A stretch of 64,000 bases of DNA from positions 124,001-188,000 of the forward strand of contig NZ_FWXU01000008.1 of assembly GCF_900176345.1 (NCBI RefSeq). The letters run 5' to 3'. The notes beneath the pieces were generated by a model. It saw nothing but the letters and a program-made list of their open reading frames with translations. It was not told the DNA's origin and searched no databases. Source of the DNA: Rhizobium sp. RU36D (GTDB lineage: Bacteria; Pseudomonadota; Alphaproteobacteria; Rhizobiales; Rhizobiaceae). Positions 45,480 through 54,177 of this stretch are shown here, piece after piece (positions within the stretch are counted from its first letter, which is position 1; each line of letters begins with the position of its first letter). A program made the translations under genes and the position numbers.

Positions 45480-46364
45480 CTAGAGGATCTGTTGAAGAAA
45501 GAAATCGACCCCGGACTTCCAGTCGGGAAGGGTAAGGTCAAATGTGTTGCGCAGCTTGCTCGTATCCAGTCTGGAATTGGCCGGACGCTTGGCGGGCGTC
45601 GGATAGTCGCTGGTGGCGATCGGCTTGATGGCCTCCGGGGCCACCTTTATCGCCTTGCCGCGCGCCCTCGCCGCCTCGATCACATAGCGCGCATAGTCAT
45701 GCCAGTTGGTCTCGCCACCGGCCACGAGGTGGTAAAGCCCGCCCAGGTCCTTGCTGGTGTCCTGCTGGAGTGTCCGGATGACATGCGCGGTCACGTCGGC
45801 GATCAATGCGGCTGACGTCGGCGCCCCCACCTGATCGGCCACGACGCCGAGTGTCTCTCGTTCGGCGGCCAGCCGCAGCATGGTCTTGGCGAAGTTGGCG
45901 CCATGGGCGCCGTAAACCCAACTGGTGCGGAAGATCACATGGCGGGCGCCGCTTGCGGCAAGCGCCTGTTCGCCGTCCAGCTTTGTTTGACCATAAACGC
46001 CCTGCGGACCGGTCGGATCCGTTTCAGCATAAAGACCTTGCGCCTGTCCATCGAAGACATAGTCGGTCGAATAGTGCACGACGAGGGCGCCAAGCTTGGC
46101 AGCCTCTTCGCCGAATATGGCGGGCGCCCTGGCATTGATCAGGGCCGCCTGCTCCCGTTCCGTCTCCGCCTTGTCCACGGCCGTATAGGCAGCGGGATTG
46201 ACGATGACATCCGGCTTCAGGTCGCGAACGAGTTCACGGATGGATGTTTCGCTGGAGAGGTCACAGCCGGACCGATCGAACGCAGAGACTGCACCCAGCG
46301 GAGCCAGGGAACGTTGCAGTTCAAAGCCTACCTGCCCGTTCTTTCCCGTGAGAAGCAGGCGCAT
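45480..46364 (-). CDS. rfbD: dTDP-4-dehydrorhamnose reductase
   Basis: NADPH-dependent SDR of 294 residues, last step of dTDP-rhamnose synthesis. [15 protein letters not shown] nucleotide motif, [12 protein letters not shown], and the catalytic [12 protein letters not shown] 46364, four bases after the rfbB stop, gives the standard N-terminus; a 55-residue upstream extension is shadow of rfbB. Confidence 0.94.
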   Translation of the reverse strand: MRLLLTGKNGQVGFELQRSLAPLGAVSAFDRSGCDLSSETSIRELVRDLKPDVIVNPAAYTAVDKAETEREQAALINARAPAIFGEEAAKLGALVVHYSTDYVFDGQAQGLYAETDPTGPQGVYGQTKLDGEQALAASGARHVIFRTSWVYGAHGANFAKTMLRLAAERETLGVVADQVGAPTSAALIADVTAHVIRTLQQDTSKDLGGLYHLVAGGETNWHDYARYVIEAARARGKAIKVAPEAIKPIATSDYPTPAKRPANSRLDTSKLRNTFDLTLPDWKSGVDFFLQQIL

Positions 46365-46368
46365 GCCA

Positions 46369-47430
46369 TCAGGCTCCGTATTGCTGGCCGACCCAGCTCT
46401 GATATGCGCCGCTCGTAACGTTCGAAACCCACTCCTGATGCGACAGATACCATTCAACGGTCTTGCGGATGCCGGATTCGAAGGTTTCCGCCGGCTTCCA
46501 GCCCAGTTCCTGCTCGATCTTGCGGGCATCGATGGCGTAGCGACGATCGTGGCCCGGACGGTCCTTCACGAACGTGATCTGGCTCGAATAGCTCGCGCCG
46601 TCCTTACGCGGAGACAATTCGTCCAGGATGGCGCACAAGGTCTTCACCACATCCAGGTTGGCCTTCTCATTCCAACCGCCGACATTATAGGTCTCGCCGA
46701 GGCGGCCCTGTTCCAGAACGCGACGGATCGCCGAGCAATGATCCTTCACATAGAGCCAGTCGCGGATTTGCTGCCCATCGCCATAAATCGGCAAGGGTTT
46801 GCCGGCGAGCGCGTTATGAATGCAAAGCGGTATGAGCTTTTCCGGGAAATGATAGGGCCCGTAATTGTTCGAACAGTTGGTCGTCAACACGGGAAGGCCG
46901 TAGGTGTGATGGTAGGCGCGGACCAGATGGTCCGACGATGCCTTGCTTGCTGAATAGGGGCTGTTCGGCTCGTAGCGGTTGGTTTCCCGGAATGGCTCGT
47001 CTGTGGCCGACAGGCTGCCGTAAACCTCGTCGGTGGAGACGTGCAGGAAGCGAAACTGCTGCCGCTCGGTCTCTTCCAATTCGCTCCAATATTTGCGCGC
47101 CGCTTCCAGCAGCCGGAAGGTGCCGACAACATTGGTCTCAATGAAAGCCGCGGGGCCGTGAATGGAGCGATCGACGTGGGATTCCGCGGCAAAGTTCAAA
47201 ATTGCGCGGGGTCTGTGCGTCGTCAGCAGATCCGCGATGGCGGCACCGTCACCGATATCGACGCGCGCGAAAACATGCCGGTTGCTAGCCATCACGCCTT
47301 CGAGATTTTGAAGATTTCCAGCGTAAGTCAGCTTATCGACATTGATGACCGCTTCGTTGTTCTCTGCCAGCCAGTCCAAAACGAAGTTACTTCCGATAAA
47401 GCCAGCGCCGCCAGTCACCAAAATGGTCAT
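46369..47430 (-). CDS. rfbB: dTDP-glucose 4,6-dehydratase
   Basis: Extended SDR of 353 residues, second step of dTDP-rhamnose synthesis. [26 protein letters not shown] and [16 protein letters not shown] motifs are diagnostic. First gene of the minus-strand rhamnose operon; its promoter should lie in the 144 bases upstream, where I see no clear consensus. Confidence 0.96.
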   Translation of the reverse strand: MTILVTGGAGFIGSNFVLDWLAENNEAVINVDKLTYAGNLQNLEGVMASNRHVFARVDIGDGAAIADLLTTHRPRAILNFAAESHVDRSIHGPAAFIETNVVGTFRLLEAARKYWSELEETERQQFRFLHVSTDEVYGSLSATDEPFRETNRYEPNSPYSASKASSDHLVRAYHHTYGLPVLTTNCSNNYGPYHFPEKLIPLCIHNALAGKPLPIYGDGQQIRDWLYVKDHCSAIRRVLEQGRLGETYNVGGWNEKANLDVVKTLCAILDELSPRKDGASYSSQITFVKDRPGHDRRYAIDARKIEQELGWKPAETFESGIRKTVEWYLSHQEWVSNVTSGAYQSWVGQQYGA

Positions 47431-47574
47431 CTTGTCTCTCTAATCGCGGTATAAGTAATCACGGTACAAAATTGAGCGCCCATCGGAGCGGCTGCGTGTC
47501 TTCTATTAAGCGAGTTTTATGGCAAACGCCACGCTCTTTTGACGAAAATAAAGGCAAAAGGATTGGCTTGAACC

Positions 47575-48486
47575 CTAAAGGCGCCCCGTCCTGCCGAGCA
47601 TGCCATGCCATACTCCCAGGAGCATCATCCTGACCTGATCCAGCCTGTGATCACCGCGAACACTGAAGAAGGCAAGTTGCAAAACAACCCGGCGAAGAAG
47701 GATCAATTTCCATGGCAGGTCGATCCAGCCCTGCCTTGCCAGCCAGATCGCATTGCGGATGTGGTAGTAGTGGCGCAGGGCGCTGTGCAAAGGAATTTTG
47801 CGGCCCTTCCAGGATGCCCATTTGTCGCCAAGGGAATGCGACATCAGCGCCGCGTGAACGCCAAAGCTCTTGAAACCCAGGGATTGGGCCCGCAGCCCCC
47901 ATTCGATATCGACGTAGTCGATAAACATGTCCTCGCGCATCAAGCCGACCTTGGCCAGGGCGGCGCGCGGTATGAGACAGCCTGATGCGATCAGGAAGTC
48001 TGCCTCGGTGAATTTCTCGTCCTGAGACCGGACGCGACGCCTGAGCGACAGGCCCTTTCGATAGACGAAGGGCGCGATCTCACCCTGACGGTCATCGAGA
48101 TAGCTGGGACCGACTGCGGCGACAGCATGGCCCTCACGAACGGCCTGATCATGGGCCTGCAGCAAAAGCGCCACCATGTCAGGAGCCGGCAGGCTGTCCT
48201 GGTCCAGCAGAAGCACAAAGCCATAGTCGCCGCCGAGCGCCTCCTGGATTCCGACATTCTGGGCGCGTCCGATGCCCAGGTTTTCCCCAAGACAGATGAC
48301 GCGGACGTCTCGATCCTGCAATGCGGTTGGAAGCTGTCCGCCATCGCCATTGTCGATGACAAGGAGCAGATCGAGTTGCGGCCTGATGGCGTCCACCAGT
48401 TTCAGCAACTCCGCTTGCGGCGGATTATAGGTCACGATGACGCCGCAGGTTTTGGGCCTCATGCCAGAAACCAATCCACTGTCCAT
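47575..48486 (-). CDS. Family 2 glycosyltransferase, rhamnosyltransferase type
   Basis: GT2 enzyme of 303 residues resembling RfbF/WsaF-type rhamnosyltransferases: CGVIVTYNP near the N-terminus, LGENLGIGRAQNVGIQEA, the catalytic LLLDQDSLP (DxD) and FIDYVDIEWGLRAQ with the later HSLGDKW. It probably transfers rhamnose from the dTDP-sugar made by the neighbouring operon. ATG 48486 or the in-frame ATG 48462 could be the start. Confidence 0.85.
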   Translation of the reverse strand: MDSGLVSGMRPKTCGVIVTYNPPQAELLKLVDAIRPQLDLLLVIDNGDGGQLPTALQDRDVRVICLGENLGIGRAQNVGIQEALGGDYGFVLLLDQDSLPAPDMVALLLQAHDQAVREGHAVAAVGPSYLDDRQGEIAPFVYRKGLSLRRRVRSQDEKFTEADFLIASGCLIPRAALAKVGLMREDMFIDYVDIEWGLRAQSLGFKSFGVHAALMSHSLGDKWASWKGRKIPLHSALRHYYHIRNAIWLARQGWIDLPWKLILLRRVVLQLAFFSVRGDHRLDQVRMMLLGVWHGMLGRTGRL

Positions 48487-48787
48487 AAGAGGTACCCTGT
48501 TCTGGCGCGTCGCTAGAGGTCCGGAAGGACTTACATGCCCGTTTATCCCGGCTCGCTATTCTGTTTCCCGGCCGGGAAAGTCAAGCAAAAAGGCCTGTTG
48601 TTCCATGGGAGCGGCGAGAACACGGAATGAGCGTCGATGGGAGCTCAAGTCGGCGGAGAAGCCGCCGCCACCAGTGGCGGTCTCGGCGGCAACTTCGGAG
48701 AGCTGACAGTTATTCTGACGTCTACAGCGACGCCCGCCTTAAAGGCGAGGCGTGGCCGAGGGCATATTGCCCTGACATCAGGCGCGA
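48487..48787. other. Non-coding gap between glycosyltransferase and exporter genes
   Basis: 301 bases without a credible gene on either strand. It contains GC-rich imperfect palindromes, for example CCCGGCCGGG near 48568 and a GCCTT/AAGGC hairpin near 48739, which may end the exporter transcript. The promoter for the downstream minus-strand glycosyltransferase should lie at the left side. Confidence 0.35.
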
Positions 48788-49543
48788 CTACCCATGGACA
48801 GACGCCTCATAGGCCAAAAGGACCTCTTCGATCGGTCCCTGCATCTTGATGCGCCCATGCTCCATCCAGAGGCCCTCTTCGCACCAATCACGCAAGAGGT
48901 TGTTGGAATGCGAAGCCATCACCATAATGCCCGCTTCACCGATGAAGGTCTTCATGCGCTCATTGGCTTGAACGAGGAATGCCGCGTCCCCCGCTCCGAT
49001 GCCCTCGTCGATCAGCAGGATATCCGGCCGTATCGAAGTGGACACAGCAAAAGCAAGCCGTGTCGCCATGCCAGCGCTGTAGGTGCGCAGCGGCATGTTG
49101 AGAAACTCGCCCAGCCCCGTCACGGCTGCGATTTCCTCGGAACGGTTTGTGATTTCCACCTTGCTGTATCCAAGGAACATTCCGCGCAGGATGATGTTAT
49201 CCCAGCCGCTTGCATCGGGATCCATGCCGAAGCCGATGTCGAACATGGATGCAACATCGCCCTGCACTTCGATGGAACCGGCCGTTGGTTCATAGATGCC
49301 GGCAAGCACCCGCAGCAGGGTTGATTTGCCGGCGCCGTTGTGACCGAGGAGACCGAGGCGCGCGCCATGCTCTATCGTCAGCGAGATATCGTCGATCGGT
49401 CGGATGACGACCTGCTTCGCGTTTGCCTCCGAGCGGATCTGACCGCCGGTGGCTGCAGCCAGGAGGTTATTCTTGAGCGAACGATGTCCCGCACCGAAGA
49501 TCGGGATGTCCACCACCACATTCTTGAGCTGTATTTTGGTCAT
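48788..49543 (-). CDS. Polysaccharide ABC exporter ATPase (Wzt/KpsT type, short form)
   Basis: ATPase of 251 residues. A leading KNVVVDIPIFGAGHRSLKNN segment typical of Wzt/TagH is followed by Walker A GHNGAGKS, a late-placed signature (YSAGMATRLAFAV) and DILLIDEGIGAGD. It lacks the C-terminal carbohydrate-binding domain of O9a-type Wzt proteins. ATG 49543 lies two bases after the permease stop; the longer frame upstream is a shadow. With the permease it exports a finished, lipid-linked polysaccharide. Confidence 0.88.
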   Translation of the reverse strand: MTKIQLKNVVVDIPIFGAGHRSLKNNLLAAATGGQIRSEANAKQVVIRPIDDISLTIEHGARLGLLGHNGAGKSTLLRVLAGIYEPTAGSIEVQGDVASMFDIGFGMDPDASGWDNIILRGMFLGYSKVEITNRSEEIAAVTGLGEFLNMPLRTYSAGMATRLAFAVSTSIRPDILLIDEGIGAGDAAFLVQANERMKTFIGEAGIMVMASHSNNLLRDWCEEGLWMEHGRIKMQGPIEEVLLAYEASVHG

Positions 49544-49545
49544 GG

Positions 49546-50358
49546 TCAGCTCCAGTAAACGACACGCGCACGATAGCGGCTGAAGAACAACAAGGCAGTG
49601 ATTCCCATGACCACTGTGATCGCAATGCAGATAAGCCAATTCAAGGCCGTGCCGGTCGAACCCATGAGCGGATCGCGCACGATCTCGATGAAATGATAGA
49701 AGGGGTTGGCGAGCAGGAACCACGCACGCTCGGGCATGCTTTCCGTGCTCCAGATGATCGGCGTCATGAAGAATACGATCTGCATGACACTGCCGATGAT
49801 CATGGGCACGTCACGAAAACGCGCGCACAAGGGGCCAAGGATCAGCGCAAGGAAAACGCCGTTCAGAATGATGATGGCCATGGCCGGCACGAACAGCAGC
49901 GCAGTGACGCCCGGATTGATCATGAAGACAATCGCGACGATGATGTAAATCAGGAAGTTGTGGGCCAGGGTCAGAACCTGGCTCCAAACAAACTGAAAGA
50001 CATAGAGCGAAAGCGGAAGCTTCACCTGCCGAATGGATGCGCCGGCTGCGGTGAAGACGGAACAGGAGCCGGTCACCAGGCCATTGATGAAGCCCCACAA
50101 GATCAGGCCAATTGCCAGCCGGGGCAGGTAGTCCGCGACGTCGATCTTGAAGATCTCCGAATACAGGATCCCGAGGCCGAGCACCATGAAACCCATGGAC
50201 AGGGTCAGCCACAGGGGGCCAAGGAGCGAGCGGGTATAATGCTTCTTTACATCTCTCCAGCCAAGGAAGACCGACAGCTCCATCTTGGAGTAGCCATCGC
50301 TTATGTCTTTCAAAGCTTTCTGGACGTTCGTTCTATCGTACATGGCGGTTTTTTTCAT
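49546..50358 (-). CDS. Polysaccharide ABC exporter permease (Wzm/KpsM type)
   Basis: Inner-membrane permease of 270 residues with six spans. LGWRDVKKHYTRSLLGPLWL is the amphipathic N-terminal motif of ABC-2 type polysaccharide exporters, and YFMTPIIW-like FFMTPIIWSTESMP follows later. Partner of the ATPase two bases downstream. Start at 50358; ATG 50343 is an alternative. Confidence 0.9.
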   Translation of the reverse strand: MKKTAMYDRTNVQKALKDISDGYSKMELSVFLGWRDVKKHYTRSLLGPLWLTLSMGFMVLGLGILYSEIFKIDVADYLPRLAIGLILWGFINGLVTGSCSVFTAAGASIRQVKLPLSLYVFQFVWSQVLTLAHNFLIYIIVAIVFMINPGVTALLFVPAMAIIILNGVFLALILGPLCARFRDVPMIIGSVMQIVFFMTPIIWSTESMPERAWFLLANPFYHFIEIVRDPLMGSTGTALNWLICIAITVVMGITALLFFSRYRARVVYWS

Positions 50359-50416
50359 GTTTCGGCGCGGGATCGGACTTCACAGTTTCAGATTGCGCGG
50401 TTTTCTGGTCACGTCG

Positions 50417-53305
50417 TTACGATGCCAAAGTTGGATCGCCGTCGTTACGAGGGGGTGACGCCAGCGAAAAGTCCTCATGATCCAGTGTCAGATTGGGATT
50501 ATAGGCGGGATCTTGAATGAGGGCATCCTTCCACTTGTCCAACATATACAGGACTTCCGAGCGGAAACGTTCCTTCTTTTCCGGGGTGTCTTCGACACCG
50601 CGCGTGGCAGATTCGTGGTGATAGAGTTCGGCATAGGGGGTCCAAACATTGCGGTAACCGGCGTCTCGAACCCTGATGCAGAAATCCACGTCATTGAAGG
50701 CGACCTTCAGATTTTTCTCATCCAGCCCGCCAACGGCCTCATAAACGCTTTTGCGGATCAGAAGGCAAGCCGCAGTTACGACGCTGAGTGTCTGTGTCAA
50801 TTCGCCGCGAGAGAAATATCCGTACGCGCCTTTGGCAAGGAACTTGTGCGGATGCCCTGCGACGCCGCCTATCCCCAGGATGACGCCGCCATGTTGCAGC
50901 GTGTCGTCGGGATACCAAAGTCGTGCGCCCACGGCGCCCACATCAGGCTGGATCGCGAGCCCCATCATCTCTGACAGCCACTCGGGCGATATGACCTCGA
51001 TATCATTGTTCATCAGAAGAACGAATTCGCCATTTGCTATCGCAACGGCATCATTGTTCAGCTTCGAATAGTTGAACGGACTGCTATCGCGCGTCACCCT
51101 GATATTCGCCTGCTGCTCCATCTCGGAGAGGTAGGCAAGCGTGGCAGGATCATCCGAGTTGTTATCGACGATAATGATTTCGTAGTTTGGGTAGGTCGTT
51201 TTTGCCAGAACGGACTGTATGCATTGCCGTAGTAGCGAAAGTCCGTTGCGGGTGGGTATGATGATGGTGACGAGCGGCAGGACGTCCGGCAGATCGTACT
51301 TGACCCGGTACATGTTGGTCGGAAGAATATCGACCGTTCCGCGCAGGCCAATGCGCCCCAGATGCTCCTGGATGGCCTTTCGTCCCGCAACAACCGCATA
51401 GGATTTGTTGTTTGCGCTTTGTGCGGTGCTGCCGGAATGGCTGCGCCAATGGTAGAGAACGCGGGGGATATGCACGATCTCGTTGGCCTTCAAGCCTTCC
51501 GAGAAACGCAGGACGAGATCATGGTCCTGCGCGCCTTCCAGGCCCTTTCGGAATCCACCGATCGCGCGGACACGACCAATTTCGTAGACACCGAGGTGGC
51601 AGACTAGATTGTGCGACCGCAGAAGGTCCGGATTCCAGTCGGGCTTGAAATAGGGGTCGTACCGCTTCGTTCCCTCAATCTTGTCTTCATCGGAATAGAT
51701 CAGCTTGACGTCCTTGTTGTGGACGATCTCTCTCGCCACGTAGAACAAGGCATCTTTTGTCAGCATGTCATCCTGGTCGAAAAGCGCGACCCAGCCGCCG
51801 GTCGCAATCTCGATCGCGCTGTTCGATGCTTCCGAGATGTGGCCGTTCACCTCCCTGAAGCACACCTTGATCCGGCTGTCGGTTTCGGGCAGGGCCTTGA
51901 GATAGTCCCTCACCTCCTCCAAGGTGGAGCAATCATCGGCAATGCAGAGCTCCCATCGGGGATATATCTGCGCCTGCACCGACGCCACAGCCTCTTTCAG
52001 CAAGTCGAGGGGAGCGTTGTAGACCGGCATCACGACGGAAATCAGGGGTGGATTCTGCCATCGGGCCACCTGTTCCGTCATGGTGGCGATCGCTGCGTCG
52101 TCCAAGGTGGCATAGTTCTTCAGCCATGTGCCGTAGTCGATCGTCTTCCGAGCCCTGCCGTTTGCAGAACCTGGAAGGGCGTTGGCATATCGCCAGGCAG
52201 ACAAGGCGCCTCTAATGCCATCGCGCCTTACCACGCTGACGGACTTCGAGATAAACTTCAGAAATCCTCCCTGCCGCTGGATCATGCCCGGCGTCGCGCG
52301 TAGCAGGTCCAGTGTCTGCTTCACCTTGAGGCCGGTCCAACGGTAGGGCGCAGTCATCCTCCAGCTGGCAGAGGCCTTCATCTGCTCGATCGCTTTATCC
52401 AGCTCGCTGATACGGGTGTATGTCTTGACCATTTCATATTTCAGCCGGTTTTCCAGCTGAGCAACTTTCCTGGTCTTCGCGTCGAGTTGAATGCTGCACT
52501 CCTGGCGGTAGCGATAGGCGTCATCGCGCTCCACGATCAGCGTGTCTCGCTCACGCAGGAGGGCCTCAAGAGACCCGCCGTCCGCAGCCGTCGCAGAACC
52601 TTGATCCGCCACGTCCTGCCCGCCTTGACGCACTGCCGAGAGTTCGTATTCGAGCGTATTCAGTCGACCGATACGAGCGAAGGTTTTCCGTGTTTCCTCC
52701 GCGTCACCACGACAGATTGCGGCAATCGCTTCAGGGGCATTCTTACCCACGAGCAGCAGGAGCAGCCGTCCGCCATGGGCAAACTCGAAGCTCGGATACC
52801 GGTCCTTGACCTCCGTCCAGAAGCTTCCGAGGACGCTTTGGTCCTGTTGGCCATCGGGGATATAGAAAAGCACCACCGCCCTATCCGAGAGCGCACCCTT
52901 CCAGCCCTCGAACAGGTCACGAAGATCACCACGGCCCCGCGTGCAATCGACATGAAGCAGATCGACAGATCCATCGGAAAAATGCGCGCGCGCTTCGTTG
53001 AAAGGCAGGGCGTGGACCTTGCCGATACCAGGATAGTCACGGGCAGTCTCGGCCTGCAAGGCGTTCAGCGCCGCACCTGCACCAGCGTCGCCGCCATCAA
53101 CGACCGCGTGGACCTGCGAGGTCAGTCCGTTTGAACTTACAGCCTGGCAGAAGGACAGGAAGGAGAACCCGTCTTGCGTGCCAAGTTCAACCACGACGCC
53201 CGGACGCAGATGCTGAATAAGCCAGAATGCGAAGGGGCCATGCTCAAGCCATGGGGATTGCCTAATGTGCTTTGCGGGTTCAAGCGCATTTTCGGTCAGG
53301 AGCAT
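50417..53305 (-). CDS. Multidomain glycosyltransferase: methyltransferase-like domain, coiled coil, two GT2 domains
   Basis: Protein of 962 residues. Residues ~20-190 resemble a class I SAM methyltransferase (VVVELGTQDGFSFLSFCQ). Residues ~235-330 form a coiled coil ending in ASWRMTAPYRW, a motif common before polysaccharide GT2 domains. The first GT2 domain starts near 420 (ISVVMPVYNAPLDLL, ALFDQDDMLT), the second near 680 (VTIIIPTRNGLSLLRQC, LLMNNDIEVISPEWL). Two GT2 domains plus a possible terminal modifier suggest synthesis of a repeating chain with chain-end control. First gene of the operon with the ABC exporter. Confidence 0.82.
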   Translation of the reverse strand: MLLTENALEPAKHIRQSPWLEHGPFAFWLIQHLRPGVVVELGTQDGFSFLSFCQAVSSNGLTSQVHAVVDGGDAGAGAALNALQAETARDYPGIGKVHALPFNEARAHFSDGSVDLLHVDCTRGRGDLRDLFEGWKGALSDRAVVLFYIPDGQQDQSVLGSFWTEVKDRYPSFEFAHGGRLLLLLVGKNAPEAIAAICRGDAEETRKTFARIGRLNTLEYELSAVRQGGQDVADQGSATAADGGSLEALLRERDTLIVERDDAYRYRQECSIQLDAKTRKVAQLENRLKYEMVKTYTRISELDKAIEQMKASASWRMTAPYRWTGLKVKQTLDLLRATPGMIQRQGGFLKFISKSVSVVRRDGIRGALSAWRYANALPGSANGRARKTIDYGTWLKNYATLDDAAIATMTEQVARWQNPPLISVVMPVYNAPLDLLKEAVASVQAQIYPRWELCIADDCSTLEEVRDYLKALPETDSRIKVCFREVNGHISEASNSAIEIATGGWVALFDQDDMLTKDALFYVAREIVHNKDVKLIYSDEDKIEGTKRYDPYFKPDWNPDLLRSHNLVCHLGVYEIGRVRAIGGFRKGLEGAQDHDLVLRFSEGLKANEIVHIPRVLYHWRSHSGSTAQSANNKSYAVVAGRKAIQEHLGRIGLRGTVDILPTNMYRVKYDLPDVLPLVTIIIPTRNGLSLLRQCIQSVLAKTTYPNYEIIIVDNNSDDPATLAYLSEMEQQANIRVTRDSSPFNYSKLNNDAVAIANGEFVLLMNNDIEVISPEWLSEMMGLAIQPDVGAVGARLWYPDDTLQHGGVILGIGGVAGHPHKFLAKGAYGYFSRGELTQTLSVVTAACLLIRKSVYEAVGGLDEKNLKVAFNDVDFCIRVRDAGYRNVWTPYAELYHHESATRGVEDTPEKKERFRSEVLYMLDKWKDALIQDPAYNPNLTLDHEDFSLASPPRNDGDPTLAS

Positions 53306-53413
53306 ATACTATCTCACAGCGGGGTTTTCTTGCGGTCGCCATACCACATTTGATGCCGCTGGCCACTATGCTCGCGCTTTTTTAATCGAGAAGCACATGC
53401 TTCATCGTCAGGG

Positions 53414-53429
53414 AGTGGGTTCGCCCACT
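53414..53429. terminator. Hairpin with TTCG tetraloop
   Basis: AGTGGG (53414-53419) and CCCACT (53424-53429) around a TTCG tetraloop, in the 149-base gap between the crotonase stop and the start of the large glycosyltransferase gene. A likely end signal for the minus-strand catabolic operon. Confidence 0.45.
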
Positions 53430-53454
53430 TTGTGCTGTCGTCCTGTGTCCGATC

Positions 53455-54177
53455 TCAGCGATAGCGCTCGGCGGTGGCGACGCAATTGAGGAGCGCTGCC
53501 AATTCGTTGCGGCTCGCGGGGCTGCTTTGCAGGCCGATCGCGAGGAAGCTCTTGACCGCCCGCAGGGGCGCCGGAGAATTGCTGCGCAGTTGCCCAACCA
53601 GGCGATCGCATTCGCTTGCCAGGTGATCGGGCGCGGCCGTCATGCCGATCAGGCCGATCGTCTTGGCCTCGGCAGCCGGAATGACATCACGCGAGAGCAC
53701 CATCCGGGCAAGGGCTGCACGCGGCAGGCGATCTGCCAGCGCATTCAGCACCAGGGTCGGTGCGATGTCGTGGTTCATTTCCGGGATCTGGAAGCTTGCC
53801 GTCTCCGCGGCGATCGCCAGATCCGCCAGGGCTGCGATGGCGCAGCCGACGCCGGCGGCCCGTCCCTGCACCACGGCGATGAGGGGCACAGGCACATCGC
53901 GCAGGCGCTGGTAGAAGTCGAGAACGGGGTCGGATACGGCCTTGCGCAGGTCGAGCGCGGTGACCCGACTGCCGGGGGCGGGCATGGATGGGGCGCGGCC
54001 GGTGCAGAAATCCTCGCCATTTGCTCGGATCACCACGGCGCGAATATCCGGGGACAGCGCGTCAAGGGCGGTGCGGATCGCCTCCACCATTTCAGGCGTC
54101 AGGGCATTGCCCTTGTCGGGGCGGTTGAAGGTCACCTCCAGGACGTTTTCCTTTTCGGCGATCAGGAGTTCAGACAT
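53455..54177 (-). CDS. Enoyl-CoA hydratase/isomerase family protein
   Basis: Crotonase of 240 residues. Oxyanion segments are DFCTGRAPSMPAPG and VQGRAAGVGCAIAALADLAI, and the active-site loop reads FQIPEMNHDIAPTL with a single plausible Glu. Overlaps the end of the molybdenum hydroxylase gene by eight bases. Substrate unknown; the next genes divergent from this pair handle 2-hydroxy and 2-oxo acids. Confidence 0.78.
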   Translation of the reverse strand: MSELLIAEKENVLEVTFNRPDKGNALTPEMVEAIRTALDALSPDIRAVVIRANGEDFCTGRAPSMPAPGSRVTALDLRKAVSDPVLDFYQRLRDVPVPLIAVVQGRAAGVGCAIAALADLAIAAETASFQIPEMNHDIAPTLVLNALADRLPRAALARMVLSRDVIPAAEAKTIGLIGMTAAPDHLASECDRLVGQLRSNSPAPLRAVKSFLAIGLQSSPASRNELAALLNCVATAERYR

